DNA of 64,000 nt from Streptomyces sp. Ru71 (GCF_002920535.1 NZ_PQSS01000012.1:1-64000), one strand, 5' to 3'; positions 1-10,228 are shown, counted from the first letter of the stretch. Program-made: numbers and translations. The notes: a model not told the origin generated them from the letters alone.

Positions 1-80
1 GGCACCCGAGACGCACCCCCACCACCCGCACACGCCGCCGCAGGCACCCGCACCCGAAACCGCACCCAGCGCCGCAGGCA

Positions 81-93
81 TAGGCTTGCCCCC
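81..93 (+). promoter_or_regulatory. possible leaderless -10 element before murB
   Basis: TAGGCT at 81-86 ends seven bases before a GTG at 94, the spacing expected for leaderless transcripts in actinobacteria. No convincing -35 is visible. If real, it favours GTG 94 as the native murB start, which lies in a different frame from the rest of the gene. Confidence 0.35.
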
Positions 94-1150
94 GTGCAGG
101 AACGACAAGACGCCCCCCTCGCCCCCCCTGACCACCTTCCGTCTCGGCGGCCCCGCCGCCCGCCTCCTCACGGCGACCACCGACGCCGAGGTGATCGACG
201 CCGTCCGCGAGGCCGACGCCAACCGCACCCCCCTCCTGATCATCGGCGGCGGATCCAACCTGCTCATCGGCGACAAGGGCTTCGACGGCACCGCCCTCCG
301 CATCGCCACCCGAGGTGTCGAGCTGAGCGGCACCACCCTGGAGCTCGCCGCAGGCGAGGTGTGGACCGACGCCGTCACCCGCACCGTGGAGGCCGGCCTC
401 GCCGGCATCGAATGCCTCGCCGGAATCCCCGGCTCCGCCGGCGCCACCCCCATCCAGAACGTCGGCGCGTACGGCCAGGACGTCTCCGCCACGATCACCG
501 AGGTGATCGCCTACGACCGCCGCACCCACCGCACGGTCACCCTCACCAACGCCGACTGCGCCTTCTCCTACCGCCACAGCCGCTTCAAGCAGGACCCCGA
601 CCGCTACGTCGTCCTCCGCGTCCGCTTCGAGCTGGAGGACGCCGACGGCCTCTCCGCCCCGATCCGCTACGCCGAGACCGCCCGCGCCCTCGGCGTGGAA
701 CCCGGCGACCGCGTCCCCCTCGCGGACGCCCGCGAGACCGTCCTGAAGCTGCGCGCCGGCAAGGGCATGGTCCTGGACCCCGACGACCACGACACCTGGT
801 CCGCCGGCTCCTTCTTCACCAACCCGATCCTCACGGACACCGCCTTCGAGGCCTTCCGCGCCCGCGTCCACGCCCGCCTCGGCGCCGACACCGAGCCCCC
901 CGCCTACCCCGCCGGCGACGGCCACACCAAGACCTCCGCCGCCTGGCTGATCGACAAGGCCGGCTTCACCAAGGGCTACGGCACCGGCCCCGCCCGTATC
1001 TCCACCAAGCACACCCTCGCCCTGACCAACCGCGGCGAGGCCACCACCGAGGACCTCCTGACCCTCGCCCGCGAGGTCGTCGCCGGCGTCCGCGAGGCGT
1101 TCGGCATCACGCTGGTCAACGAGCCGGTGACGGTGGGCGTCAGCCTGTAG
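86..1150 (+). CDS. murB: UDP-N-acetylmuramate dehydrogenase MurB, apparent N-terminal frameshift
   Basis: MurB reduces UDP-GlcNAc-enolpyruvate to UDP-MurNAc with NADPH and FAD, an essential cytoplasmic step of peptidoglycan synthesis. The FAD-binding motifs IIGGGSNL and GIPGSAGATPIQNVGAYGQ and the C-terminal MurB domain are intact. The open frame runs from a TTG at 86. The expected N-terminus (MQERQDAPLAP, from GTG 94) is in another frame and would join LTTFRLGG if one C were removed from the seven-C run at 122-128. The corrected product would be 351 residues, the length I recall for Streptomyces MurB. This is either a sequence error or a very recent lesion; an initiating TTG at 86 is the alternative. 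Confidence 0.9.
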   Translation: MPPCRNDKTPPSPPLTTFRLGGPAARLLTATTDAEVIDAVREADANRTPLLIIGGGSNLLIGDKGFDGTALRIATRGVELSGTTLELAAGEVWTDAVTRTVEAGLAGIECLAGIPGSAGATPIQNVGAYGQDVSATITEVIAYDRRTHRTVTLTNADCAFSYRHSRFKQDPDRYVVLRVRFELEDADGLSAPIRYAETARALGVEPGDRVPLADARETVLKLRAGKGMVLDPDDHDTWSAGSFFTNPILTDTAFEAFRARVHARLGADTEPPAYPAGDGHTKTSAAWLIDKAGFTKGYGTGPARISTKHTLALTNRGEATTEDLLTLAREVVAGVREAFGITLVNEPVTVGVSL

Positions 1151-1206
1151 CAAAAGATCACATAGGGTCGAACCCCGACCGGTCAGGAAAATCGAGGGGA
1201 ACGACC

Positions 1207-1971
1207 ATGCAGGGCACCCGCCGCACCCGTACCGCCGCCGCGCTCTCGGCGGCGGCAGTACTCCTGGCAGCCGGAGCGACGGCATGCGGCGGGAAGCCGG
1301 AAGCGGGCGGCGGCGACGACGACGCCAAGCCCATCGGCGGAAAGCTGACGCAGCCCGCCCCCGCCCCCGCCCACACCTACGCCACCGACGCCGACCTCCC
1401 CGAGTCCCTCGCCCCCGACGGCACCACCGTCCGCGTCGGATCCCCGACCGCCAAGACCGTCGTGCACGTGTACGAGGACATGCGCTGCCCGGTCTGCAAG
1501 CAGTTCGAGACCGGGGGCGGCGGCGAGTCCCTGCGCGAGATGGTCCGCTCGGGCCAGGTCAGGGCCGAGTACACCCTCGCCAGCTTCCTGGACACCAACC
1601 TCGGCGGCCAGGGCTCGAAGAAGGCCGCCAACGCCCTGCGCGCGGCCCTCGACCAGGGCAGGTTCGTCGAACTCCACGACCTGCTCTTCGCCCACCAGCC
1701 CGAGGAGAGCGTCGACGGCTACACCGACACGTTCCTGCTCCAGATGGCCGGCCAGGTCAAGGGCCTGCGCGGCGCGCAGTTCGACGCCGCGGTCAAGGGC
1801 ATGAAGTACGGCGCCTTCGTGACCGCCTCCGAGAAGGCGTTCACCGCCTCGGGCGCGACCGGCACGCCCACCCTGAAGGTCAACGGCAAGACCGTCCCGC
1901 AGAACCTGGCCGGCGGCATCTTCGACAAGAGCACGCTGCCGATGGTGATCGGCGCCATGACCGCACAGTAG
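1207..1971 (+). CDS. DsbA/thioredoxin-fold lipoprotein
   Basis: This 254-residue protein starts with a charged region, a hydrophobic segment and a lipobox-like ATAC at about residues 24-27, followed by a G/D-rich linker, so it is probably lipid-anchored outside the membrane. The mature part has a DsbA-like thioredoxin fold. CPVC (about residue 96) is the redox-active pair in the context YEDMRCPVCKQFE, and TGTPTLKVNG near the C-terminus supplies the cis-proline loop. It likely oxidises or isomerises disulfides of secreted proteins. It lies 56 bases after murB and converges with add across a 9-base gap. ATG 1207 follows a GAGGGGAA ribosome site. Confidence 0.85.
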   Translation: MQGTRRTRTAAALSAAAVLLAAGATACGGKPEAGGGDDDAKPIGGKLTQPAPAPAHTYATDADLPESLAPDGTTVRVGSPTAKTVVHVYEDMRCPVCKQFETGGGGESLREMVRSGQVRAEYTLASFLDTNLGGQGSKKAANALRAALDQGRFVELHDLLFAHQPEESVDGYTDTFLLQMAGQVKGLRGAQFDAAVKGMKYGAFVTASEKAFTASGATGTPTLKVNGKTVPQNLAGGIFDKSTLPMVIGAMTAQ

Positions 1972-1980
1972 GGCCGGACG

Positions 1981-3012
1981 TCAGTCGTCCAGCCACTCGT
2001 CCACCCCCGCCAGCAGCTCGCGCCGCACCCCCTCCGGCGCAGCCGACGCCCGCAGCGACTGCCGGGCCAGTTCCGCCAGCTCCTCGTCGGTGAACCCGTG
2101 GTGCCGCCGCGCGATCTCGTACTGCGCGGCGAGCCGCGAGCCGAACAGCAGCGGGTCGTCGGCGCCCAGCGCCATCGGCACGCCCGCCTCGTACAGCGTG
2201 CGCAGTGGCACGTCCTCGGGTTTCTCGTAGACCCCCAGCGCCACATTGGACGCCGGGCACACCTCGCAGGTGACGCCCTGCTCGGCCAGCCGCCGCATCA
2301 GCCACGGGTCCTCGGCGGCGCGCACCCCGTGTCCGAGCCGGTCGGCGTGCAGGTCGTCCAGGCAGTCCCGCACCGACGACGGGCCGGTCAGCTCGCCGCC
2401 GTGGGGTGCCGACAGCAGTCCGCCGTCGCGGGCGATGGCGAAGGCCCGGTCGAAGTCGCGGGCCATGCCCCGTCGCTCGTCGTTGGAGAGCCCGAAGCCG
2501 ACCACGCCCCGGTCGGCGTAGCGCACCGCCAGCCGGGCCAGGGTGCGCGCGTCCAGGGGGTGCTTCATCCGGTTGGCGGCGACCAGCACCCGCATCCCGA
2601 GCCCCGTCTCCCGGCTGGTGGTCTCCACCGCGTCCAGGATGATCTCCAGCGCCGGGATCAGCCCGCCCAGCCGCGGGGCGTACGAGGTGGGGTCGACCTG
2701 GATCTCCAGCCAGCGCGAGCCGTCCTTCAGGTCCTCCTCGGCCGCCTCCCGCACCAGCCGCTGGATGTCCTCCGGCTGCCGCAGGCACGAGCGCGCGGCG
2801 TCGTAGAGCCGCTGGAAGCGGAACCAGCCGCGCTCGTCCGTCGCCCGCAGCCGCGGCGGCTCCCCGCTGACCAGCGCGTCGGTCAGCGCGTCGGGCAGCC
2901 GTACGCCGTGCTTGTCGGCCAGTTCCAGGAGGGTGGCCGGCCGCATCGAGCCGGTGAAGTGCAGGTGCAGATGGGCCTTGGGCAGTGCAGACAGATCACG
3001 TACGCGCTCCAT
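1981..3012 (-). CDS. add: adenosine deaminase
   Basis: The 343-residue amidohydrolase converts adenosine to inosine in purine salvage. Metal and catalytic motifs are present in order: HLHLH near residue 17 (zinc ligands), HGGE (ligand and proton donor), GHGVR (ligand) and ALGADDPLLF (the catalytic/ligand aspartate pair). The chosen ATG at 3012 gives MERVRDLSALPKAHLHLH, the usual Streptomyces N-terminus; an upstream start would add only six residues. The gene converges on the DsbA-like lipoprotein and lies downstream of the aminotransferase gene on the same strand, separated by a strong hairpin. Confidence 0.93.
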   Translation of the reverse strand: MERVRDLSALPKAHLHLHFTGSMRPATLLELADKHGVRLPDALTDALVSGEPPRLRATDERGWFRFQRLYDAARSCLRQPEDIQRLVREAAEEDLKDGSRWLEIQVDPTSYAPRLGGLIPALEIILDAVETTSRETGLGMRVLVAANRMKHPLDARTLARLAVRYADRGVVGFGLSNDERRGMARDFDRAFAIARDGGLLSAPHGGELTGPSSVRDCLDDLHADRLGHGVRAAEDPWLMRRLAEQGVTCEVCPASNVALGVYEKPEDVPLRTLYEAGVPMALGADDPLLFGSRLAAQYEIARRHHGFTDEELAELARQSLRASAAPEGVRRELLAGVDEWLDD

Positions 3013-3078
3013 TCCCAGATCCTGCCGCACGCCTCGGGCGTCCCGGTAGCTCTTTCCCCGATCGAGGTCTTGCTCGCA

Positions 3079-3115
3079 CGAAGAAACGGGCCGCCTCCCG
3101 GAGGAGACGGCCCGT
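3079..3115 (-). terminator. intrinsic terminator after the aminotransferase gene
   Basis: Inverted arms ACGGGCCG (3086-3093) and CGGCCCGT (3108-3115) enclose a second inner CTCC/GGAG pairing. On the minus strand the hairpin is followed by TTTCTT. It separates the aminotransferase from add. Confidence 0.75.
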
Positions 3116-3134
3116 GCCCAGCTCAGCGGGGAGG

Positions 3135-4361
<1,227 letters not shown>

Positions 4362-4529
4362 ACGGCCCATGCTTTCAGACCCGAAACGCGCGCGGCACGC
4401 TGGTTTCACGGAGTGGGCATCCACCGAACGCCTGACGGAACGTCGGGCACGACCGGCGCCCGCCCGGTGTCTGTCGGCGCCTGTCCGGTCGCGAACATCA
4501 GAACCAACCACCCCCGTGGCCACTTTCCG

Positions 4530-4559
4530 TTCGACTGTGCGCTCCGGACCACGTACACT
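4530..4559 (+). promoter_or_regulatory. candidate promoter for tRNA-Trp and secE
   Basis: TTCGAC (4530-4535) and TACACT (4554-4559) are separated by 18 bases, about 90 bases before the tRNA. The -35 is a weak match to the housekeeping sigma consensus. Confidence 0.4.
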
Positions 4560-4649
4560 CTCACCTCGTTGGCCTTCACCAGCCGCCGCCGCAACCGGTG
4601 CACACCAAGCATCCGGGCGGATGCGGTACGTTGGGGGACACACCAACAA

Positions 4650-4722
4650 AGGGTCGTAGCTCAATTGGTAGAGCACCGGTCTCCAAAACCGGCGGTTGGG
4701 GGTTCAAGTCCCTCCGGCCCTG
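4650..4722 (+). tRNA. tRNA-Trp (anticodon CCA)
   Basis: The 73-base cloverleaf has acceptor arms AGGGTCG and CGGCCCT with one G-T pair, a D arm containing TAGCTCAATTGGTAGAGC, anticodon stem CCGGT/ACCGG with loop CTCCAAA (anticodon CCA at 4683-4685), and a T loop GGTTCAAGTCC. The 3' CCA is not encoded; the sequence after discriminator G is CTA. It sits directly before secE. Confidence 0.96.
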
Positions 4723-4830
4723 CTACACACACCTTCGCCAGGATGTGTGCGCATGTACGTACAGCAATGCACCGCCGTGCGGCTCAGACCGGGCGCGGCA
4801 CGGCCACGACCCGGGACCAGGTGAGGACGA

Positions 4831-5118
4831 ATGGCGGATGCCGTGGGCTCCATCGACACGCCTGACGCCCAGGACGAGGCGGCGGAGAGCCGGAAGAAGA
4901 CCCGCAAGGGCGGCAAGCGGGCCAAGAAGGGTCCGCTCAAGCGCCTGGCCACTTTCTATCGGCAGGTCATCGCCGAGCTGCGCAAGGTCGTCTGGCCCAC
5001 GCGCAACCAGCTGACGTCGTACACGACTGTGGTGATCTTCTTCGTCGCCATCATGATCGCCCTGGTGACTGTGATTGACTATGGGCTCAACCACGCGGCC
5101 AAGTACGTCTTCGGCTGA
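4831..5118 (+). CDS. secE: preprotein translocase subunit SecE
   Basis: This 95-residue protein is the clamp subunit of the SecYEG translocon. It has a hydrophilic, lysine-rich N-terminus of about 40 residues, the conserved amphipathic segment FYRQVIAELRKVVWPTRNQL, and a single membrane helix TTVVIFFVAIMIALVTVIDY. A single transmembrane segment is usual for most bacterial SecE proteins. ATG 4831 follows GGTGAGGACGA. It lies between tRNA-Trp and nusG. Confidence 0.96.
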   Translation: MADAVGSIDTPDAQDEAAESRKKTRKGGKRAKKGPLKRLATFYRQVIAELRKVVWPTRNQLTSYTTVVIFFVAIMIALVTVIDYGLNHAAKYVFG

Positions 5119-5130
5119 GCCAGAAGCGAA

Positions 5131-5158
5131 GGGCGCCGAGGTATCCGGCGCCCCTTTT
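5131..5158 (+). terminator. hairpin terminator between secE and nusG
   Basis: Arms GGGCGCCG (5131-5138) and CGGCGCCC (5146-5153) with a seven-base loop are followed by CTTTT. It may partly separate secE and nusG transcription; the 81-base gap leaves little room for a separate nusG promoter, so readthrough is likely. Confidence 0.65.
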
Positions 5159-5199
5159 CGCGTGTTCCACCCCTATGTATCCAGGAAGAAGCAGCCACC

Positions 5200-6066
5200 G
5201 TGTCTGACCAGAACCTGAACGACGCCGTTGAGCCTCGCGGAGAGAGCGTCGAGGTCGACGACGAGCTCGACATCGTCGAGGGCGCGGACGAGGACCTGGA
5301 CGAGGTAGAGGCTGCCGACGCCGAGGCGGGCGAGGCCGCCGAGGAAGCCGCCCTCCACGAGGAGGACGAGGTCGAGGAGACCGAGGCCGGCGAGGCCGAG
5401 GGCGACGAGACCGAGGCCGTGGCCGAGGAGGCCGAGCCCGAGGAGGAGCTCGACCCGGTCACCAAGCTCCGCGAGGAGCTGCGCACCCTGCCCGGCGAGT
5501 GGTACGTCATCCACACGTACGCCGGTTACGAGAAGCGCGTGAAGGCCAACCTGGAGCAGCGCGCCGTCTCGCTGAACGTCGAGGACTTCATCTACCAGGC
5601 CGAGGTGCCCGAGGAAGAGATCGTCCAGATCAAGAACGGCGAGCGCAAGACCGTCAAGCAGAACAAGCTGCCCGGTTACGTCCTCGTCCGGATGGACCTG
5701 ACGAACGAGTCCTGGGGCGTCGTCCGCAACACGCCCGGCGTCACCGGCTTCGTGGGCAACGCCTACGACCCGTACCCGCTGTCGCTGGACGAGATCGTGA
5801 AGATGCTCGCCCCGGAGGCCGAGGAGAAGGCCGCCCGCGAGGCCGCCGAGGCCGAGGGCAAGCCGGCCCCGCAGCGCAAGGTCGAGGTCCAGGTACTGGA
5901 CTTCGAGGTCGGCGACTCGGTCACCGTCACCGACGGCCCGTTCGCCACGCTGCAGGCCACGATCAACGAGATCAACCCCGACTCCAAGAAGGTCAAGGGC
6001 CTGGTGGAGATCTTCGGCCGCGAGACGCCGGTCGAGCTCTCCTTCGACCAGATCCAGAAGAACTAG
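5200..6066 (+). CDS. nusG: transcription termination/antitermination factor NusG
   Basis: NusG binds RNA polymerase and links it to Rho or to ribosomal S10. The 288-residue protein has a very acidic N-terminal extension of about 85 residues, then the NGN domain ([45 protein letters not shown]), an Ala/Glu-rich linker and the KOW domain ([18 protein letters not shown]). The acidic extension is typical of Streptomyces and absent from the roughly 180-residue E. coli protein. The GTG start at 5200 follows AGGAAGAA. A strong terminator follows. Confidence 0.96.
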   Translation: MSDQNLNDAVEPRGESVEVDDELDIVEGADEDLDEVEAADAEAGEAAEEAALHEEDEVEETEAGEAEGDETEAVAEEAEPEEELDPVTKLREELRTLPGEWYVIHTYAGYEKRVKANLEQRAVSLNVEDFIYQAEVPEEEIVQIKNGERKTVKQNKLPGYVLVRMDLTNESWGVVRNTPGVTGFVGNAYDPYPLSLDEIVKMLAPEAEEKAAREAAEAEGKPAPQRKVEVQVLDFEVGDSVTVTDGPFATLQATINEINPDSKKVKGLVEIFGRETPVELSFDQIQKN

Positions 6067-6091
6067 TTCTTTCTGGACGTACCGCTTCCGC

Positions 6092-6138
6092 GCAGGTCAG
6101 GCGAACGCTCCGGCGACCGCCTGACCTGCACGGTTTTT
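6092..6138 (+). terminator. intrinsic terminator after nusG
   Basis: Perfect 12-base arms GCAGGTCAGGCG (6092-6103) and CGCCTGACCTGC (6118-6129) are followed by ACGG and TTTTT (6134-6138). Confidence 0.88.
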
Positions 6139-6164
6139 GGCCGCACATCCATACCCGTTATCGT
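6137..6164 (+). promoter_or_regulatory. candidate rplK-rplA promoter
   Basis: TTGGCC (6137-6142) and TATCGT (6159-6164) are 16 bases apart, right after the nusG terminator. A transcript from here would have a leader of about 65 bases before rplK. That leader folds as CCGGG/CCCGG hairpins and contains ACCCGAAGTGAAAGGACCC, a plausible but unproven L1-binding site for autogenous control. Confidence 0.45.
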
Positions 6165-6236
6165 TGTGCGGTATGCCTGCGTCCGGGTGGTCCCCGGAGG
6201 CAGGCATGGACCCGAAGTGAAAGGACCCGGAGAGCC

Positions 6237-6671
6237 ATGCCTCCCAAGAAGAAGAAGGTCACGGGGCTCATCAAGCTCCAGATCCAGGCCGGCGCCGCCA
6301 ACCCGGCCCCGCCGGTCGGCCCCGCGCTGGGTCAGCACGGCGTCAACATCATGGAGTTCTGCAAGGCCTACAACGCCGCGACCGAGTCGCAGCGTGGCTG
6401 GGTCATCCCGGTGGAGATCACGGTCTACGAGGACCGTTCCTTCACCTTCATCACCAAGACCCCGCCGGCCGCCAAGATGATCCTCAAGGCCGCGGGCGTT
6501 GAGAAGGGCTCCGGCGAGCCGCACAAGACCAAGGTCGCCAAGATCACCCGCGACCAGGTCCGCGAGATCGCCACCACCAAGATGCCCGACCTCAACGCCA
6601 ACGACCTGGACGCCGCCGAGAAGATCATCGCCGGCACCGCCCGTTCCATGGGCGTCACGGTCGAGGGCTGA
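6237..6671 (+). CDS. rplK: 50S ribosomal protein L11
   Basis: L11 (144 residues) binds the GTPase-associated region of 23S rRNA and is a thiostrepton target. The N-terminal domain has the proline-rich [20 protein letters not shown], and the C-terminal RNA-binding domain spans about 75-144. ATG 6237 follows GGACCCGGAGAGCC. It pairs with rplA downstream. Confidence 0.97.
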   Translation: MPPKKKKVTGLIKLQIQAGAANPAPPVGPALGQHGVNIMEFCKAYNAATESQRGWVIPVEITVYEDRSFTFITKTPPAAKMILKAAGVEKGSGEPHKTKVAKITRDQVREIATTKMPDLNANDLDAAEKIIAGTARSMGVTVEG

Positions 6672-6745
6672 CCCCACCCACCAGCAGAAGTGGAAGGGCC
6701 TGCTCGGCCCGCACCACAACTCCTAAGCACACACAGGAGCATCAC

Positions 6746-7471
6746 GTGAGCAAGCGCAGCAAGGCTCTCAAGGCTGCGGACGCCCAGGTCGACCGGGAGA
6801 AGCTGTACGCCCCGCTCGAAGCCGTCCGTCTCGCCAAGGAGACCTCCACGACCAAGTTCGACGCCACCGTCGAGGTCGCCTTCCGTCTGGGTGTCGACCC
6901 GCGCAAGGCCGACCAGATGGTCCGTGGCACCGTGAACCTGCCGCACGGCACCGGCAAGACCGCCCGGGTCCTGGTCTTCGCGACCGGTGACCGTGCTGCG
7001 GCCGCGGAGGCCGCGGGCGCCGACATCGTCGGCTCCGACGAACTGATCGACGAGGTCGCGAAGGGCCGTCTGGACTTCGACGCCGTCGTCGCCACCCCGG
7101 ACCTCATGGGCAAGGTCGGCCGCCTCGGCCGCGTGCTCGGTCCGCGTGGTCTGATGCCGAACCCGAAGACCGGCACCGTCACCCCCGACGTGGCCAAGGC
7201 CGTCACCGACATCAAGGGCGGCAAGATCGAGTTCCGTGTCGACAAGCACGCGAACCTGCACTTCATCATCGGCAAGGCGTCCTTCGACGACGCCAAGCTG
7301 GTGGAGAACTACGGCGCGGCCCTGGAGGAGATCCTCCGTCTGAAGCCGTCCGCCGCCAAGGGTCGCTACATCAAGAAGGCCGCGGTCAGCACCACCATGG
7401 GCCCCGGCATCCCGGTCGACCCGAACCGCACCCGCAACCTCCTCGTCGAGGAGGACCCGGCCGCGGTCTGA
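6746..7471 (+). CDS. rplA: 50S ribosomal protein L1
   Basis: L1 (241 residues) forms the ribosomal L1 stalk and in many bacteria represses its own operon by binding the leader. Family landmarks include [20 protein letters not shown] and the signature [18 protein letters not shown]. The GTG start at 6746 follows CACAGGAGCATCAC. The gene lies 74 bases after rplK and ends at a strong hairpin. Confidence 0.97.
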   Translation: MSKRSKALKAADAQVDREKLYAPLEAVRLAKETSTTKFDATVEVAFRLGVDPRKADQMVRGTVNLPHGTGKTARVLVFATGDRAAAAEAAGADIVGSDELIDEVAKGRLDFDAVVATPDLMGKVGRLGRVLGPRGLMPNPKTGTVTPDVAKAVTDIKGGKIEFRVDKHANLHFIIGKASFDDAKLVENYGAALEEILRLKPSAAKGRYIKKAAVSTTMGPGIPVDPNRTRNLLVEEDPAAV

Positions 7472-7495
7472 GCCTGACGCTCACCGAAGTCGGTC

Positions 7496-7533
7496 ACGGG
7501 CCCCGCACCCTGCTCGCAGGGGGCGGGGCCCGT
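7496..7533 (+). terminator. terminator after rplA
   Basis: Arms ACGGGCCCCGC (7496-7506) and GCGGGGCCCGT (7523-7533) pair perfectly, and the enclosed CCCTG/CAGGG with CTCG loop extends the stem. A short T/C-rich tail follows. Confidence 0.8.
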
Positions 7534-7576
7534 TCCCGTTCCCGTGTCCGCGCTCCCCGGCTGCCGGGCCGTTCCG

Positions 7577-7606
7577 TTCCCGAAGCCGTCCCCGGCGGGT
7601 TAGCGT
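7577..7606 (+). promoter_or_regulatory. candidate promoter for the first lipoprotein gene
   Basis: TTCCCG (7577-7582) and TAGCGT (7601-7606) are 18 bases apart and about 30 bases before the lipoprotein start. The -35 is weak. Confidence 0.35.
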
Positions 7607-7637
7607 GAAAGATCGCGGGGGAGCGGAGGGGAGACGG

Positions 7638-8480
7638 ATGAGGAGCATCCGACGGGGGATGGTGCCGGTCCTGCTGACGGCCGTACTGAGCACGGTGACG
7701 GGCTGCGGCGGCGACGACGGCCCGCCGCGTCCCACCGCGTCGCCCAGCCTCGACGTCCGTACGGCGGCCGCCCTGCGGGGCGTCGAGCGGGCCACCGCCC
7801 GGGCCGGTTCCGCCCGGATCCGATCCACCACCGTCATGGCCGGCCTGCTCTCCACGCGCAGCGAGGGCGCCCTGGACTGGGCCGGCGAGTCCACCGGCAC
7901 GCTCAGCATCACCTACACCGGCGGCAGCCTCGCCGAGCCGCTGCGGGCGCTGGGCTCCACCACCATGGAGGCGCGGCTGCTGCCCGAGGCCTACTACGCA
8001 CGGGTGGGCGCCGAGTTCGCCCGGCGCATCGGCGGCCGCCACTGGATCCGCTACGCCTACGACGACCTCGCCGAGCTGCCCGACGACTCCGGCAGCCATC
8101 TGCGCGACCAGCTGCGCAACACCGCCCCCGTGCCGCCCTTGAAGCTGCTGCTGGCCGCCGGCGACGCCCGCGCGATGGGCGAGGAGACCGTCGCCGGCCG
8201 CCGCACCCGGCACTACCGGGGCACCGTCGACGTCGCCGCCCTCACCGACGCGGCCCTGAAGAAGCAGCTGACCGACGCCGGGGTGACCGGTGAGCACATC
8301 GACCTCTGGGTGGACGAGCACGACCTGCTGGTGAAGAAGACCGAGAAGGCCGAGATGAGCACCGGTGTGATGACCCAGACGGCGACCTACGACGACTACG
8401 GCGTCCGGGTCGCCGTACAGCGGCCACCGGCGGCCGACACGAAGGATTTCGCCGACCTCATGGGCCCCACGAGTAGCTGA
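7638..8480 (+). CDS. putative lipoprotein, paralogue of the next gene
   Basis: The 280-residue product has a lipoprotein signal peptide: MRSIRRG, a hydrophobic stretch and a cysteine in VTGCGG at about residue 23. The mature part has no enzymatic motif I recognise, but the GTVD/GTVT segment, the LWVDE/MWIDG segment and the final FADLM/LAEMM stretch align with the next gene, so the two look like an old tandem duplication. The general layout resembles LppX/LprAFG-like lipid-carrier lipoproteins, which is a guess. ATG 7638 follows GGAGGGGAGACGG. A GTG at 7605 would add 11 residues before the signal and is less likely. Confidence 0.8.
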   Translation: MRSIRRGMVPVLLTAVLSTVTGCGGDDGPPRPTASPSLDVRTAAALRGVERATARAGSARIRSTTVMAGLLSTRSEGALDWAGESTGTLSITYTGGSLAEPLRALGSTTMEARLLPEAYYARVGAEFARRIGGRHWIRYAYDDLAELPDDSGSHLRDQLRNTAPVPPLKLLLAAGDARAMGEETVAGRRTRHYRGTVDVAALTDAALKKQLTDAGVTGEHIDLWVDEHDLLVKKTEKAEMSTGVMTQTATYDDYGVRVAVQRPPAADTKDFADLMGPTSS

Positions 8481-8562
8481 AAAACCCCGCGTCTTACCGG
8501 GCTCTTACCGTTACCCTCACAAGGCTGCCGTGTGGCAGCTGTGTCTTGTGTGGGGGGAAACC

Positions 8563-9402
8563 ATGAAGAAGTCTTCTGCGATATCCGCTGCCTCGCTGGC
8601 CGCGCTGCTGCTCACCGGGGCCGTCGGGTGCGGCAAGAGCGACGGGAAGTCGCCGGAGATGTCCCCGGCCGCGGCCGTCGCCGCGGCCTCGAAGAACGCC
8701 GACGCCATCACCTCGCTCCGCTACCGCGTGAGGGGCACGGTCGCGGGCGAGGGGAAGATGCACGGCGAGGCGGCGATGAACCTGAAGCCCCTCGCCATGA
8801 GCATGAAGATGTCGGTCGAGGGCGGCGAGGACGCCGGCGACGTGGAGATACGGCTCGTCGACAAGGCGCTGTTCTTCAACGGCGGCGAGGACGCCGCGAA
8901 GGAGCTGGACGGCAAGACCTGGGTCAAGTTCGACATGTCCAAGAGCACCAAGGAGCTGGAGGAGCTCGGGGCGGCCGGCCAGGCGCAGCAGAACCCGGCG
9001 GCGGAGTCCACGTTCCTCGCCGGCTCCAAGGACGTGAAGAAAGTCGGCACCGAGAAGATCGACGGTGTGAGCACGACGCACTACGCCGGCACGGTCACGC
9101 CGGCGGACATCAAGGCGTCCCTGGCCGGCCAGGACGAGGCCGGCCGCAAGGAGCGCGAGGAGAGCCTCAAGTCGTACGAGGAGCTCGGCGTCGACAGGCT
9201 CACCATGGACATGTGGATCGACGGTGAGCAGCACACCAAGCAGTTCCGCATGCGCGGCGACGCCGACAAGGGCCCGCTCGACATGACCGTGACGTTCCTC
9301 GACGTCAACAAGCCGGTGACGGTGACCGCCCCGCCCGCCAAGGACGTCGCCGATCTGGCGGAGATGATGAAGAAGGCGATGGAGGAGGCCATGCGGAGCT
9401 GA
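8563..9402 (+). CDS. putative lipoprotein, paralogue of the previous gene
   Basis: The 279-residue product begins MKKSSAIS, then a hydrophobic helix and a lipobox LTGAVGC with the lipidated cysteine at about residue 23. The body is lysine- and glutamate-rich. The pattern [14 protein letters not shown] and a C-terminal [14 protein letters not shown] parallels the upstream lipoprotein, suggesting a common fold, perhaps an LppX/LprAFG-like ligand-binding half-barrel (inference). ATG 8563 follows GGGGGGAAACC. The pair separates rplKA from rplJL, an arrangement I recall from S. coelicolor. Confidence 0.82.
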   Translation: MKKSSAISAASLAALLLTGAVGCGKSDGKSPEMSPAAAVAAASKNADAITSLRYRVRGTVAGEGKMHGEAAMNLKPLAMSMKMSVEGGEDAGDVEIRLVDKALFFNGGEDAAKELDGKTWVKFDMSKSTKELEELGAAGQAQQNPAAESTFLAGSKDVKKVGTEKIDGVSTTHYAGTVTPADIKASLAGQDEAGRKEREESLKSYEELGVDRLTMDMWIDGEQHTKQFRMRGDADKGPLDMTVTFLDVNKPVTVTAPPAKDVADLAEMMKKAMEEAMRS

Positions 9403-9420
9403 TCCCCCTTACGGGCGGAT

Positions 9421-9450
9421 TTGCTCGACGGCGCCCCGTTCCCGTACTCT
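9421..9450 (+). promoter_or_regulatory. rplJ-rplL promoter
   Basis: TTGCTC (9421-9426) and TACTCT (9445-9450) are separated by 18 bases and sit just before the L10 leader, giving a predicted start near 9457. Confidence 0.55.
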
Positions 9451-9456
9451 CCTACA

Positions 9457-9640
9457 GAAGCCAAAGACCGCTGGTCGTTGCCGTGCCCCAACAAAGGGGC
9501 CGGTGGCCGAAGGATCCGCTGAAAATGCGGGCGACCCGCGCAGGTGACAGTGGAAGAACTCCCGGAGTGCGTGTGTGCCCGCACATGTGTGCTGCCGGTC
9601 GAGTCCGCCCCGTGCGCCTGCGCCGGGGCGTTTCGTTTTC
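9457..9640 (+). ncRNA. ribosomal protein L10 leader with attenuator
   Basis: The stretch from AGCCAAAGACCGCTGG through GGCCGAAGGATCCGC, AAAATGCGGGCGACCCGC and CAGGTGACAG matches the L10(L12)4-binding leader that autoregulates rplJL in many bacteria. It ends in a terminator-like hairpin, CGCCCCG (9606-9612) with CGGGGCG (9624-9630), followed by TTTCGTTTT. Excess L10-L7/L12 complex would be expected to favour termination here. Confidence 0.75.
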
Positions 9641-9697
9641 CCCAGTCCTCCTTCGGGTCCGCGCGGTCCGAATCACCCGGAAGGAGGCCGAGGCTCT

Positions 9698-10228
9698 ATG
9701 GCGAGGCCCGACAAGGCTGCCGCGGTTGCCGAGCTGACGGACAAGTTCCGCAACTCCAACGCCGCCGTGCTGACCGAGTACCGCGGTCTCACCGTGGCGC
9801 AGCTCAAGACGCTGCGCCGCTCGCTCGGTGAGAACGCCCAGTACGCCGTGGTGAAGAACACGCTGACCAAGATTGCGGCCAACGAGGCCGGGATCACGAC
9901 GCTGGACGACCAGTTCGCTGGTCCGACGGCCGTCGCCTTCATCACCGGTGACCCGGTGGAGTCGGCGAAGGGTCTCCGTGACTTCGCCAAGGACAACCCG
10001 AATCTCGTCATCAAGGGCGGTGTGCTTGAGGGCAAGGCCCTCACCGCCGACGAGATCAAGAAGCTTGCGGACCTTGAGTCCCGCGAGGTTCTGCTCTCCA
10101 AGCTGGCCGGTGCCTTCAAGGGGAAGCAGTCCCAGGCTGCCTCCGTCTTCCAGGCGCTGCCGTCGAAGCTCGTCCGCACCGTGGACGCGCTGCGCGCCAA
10201 GCAGGACGAGCAGGGCGGTGCCGAGTAA
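9698..10228 (+). CDS. rplJ: 50S ribosomal protein L10
   Basis: L10 (176 residues) anchors L7/L12 dimers at the stalk base. The N-terminal rRNA-binding domain has [20 protein letters not shown] and AVVKNTL, and the C-terminal helix (about 135-170) binds L12. ATG 9698 is preceded by a strong AAGGAGG (9681-9687). It is autoregulated through the leader upstream and paired with rplL. Confidence 0.97.
   Translation: MARPDKAAAVAELTDKFRNSNAAVLTEYRGLTVAQLKTLRRSLGENAQYAVVKNTLTKIAANEAGITTLDDQFAGPTAVAFITGDPVESAKGLRDFAKDNPNLVIKGGVLEGKALTADEIKKLADLESREVLLSKLAGAFKGKQSQAASVFQALPSKLVRTVDALRAKQDEQGGAE

Noticed and set aside
94..1971. A 625-codon frame joining the first codons of murB with the DsbA-like lipoprotein
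   Set aside because: The middle is an out-of-frame R/P/H-rich shadow of murB; the lipoprotein has its own ribosome site and signal peptide at 1207.
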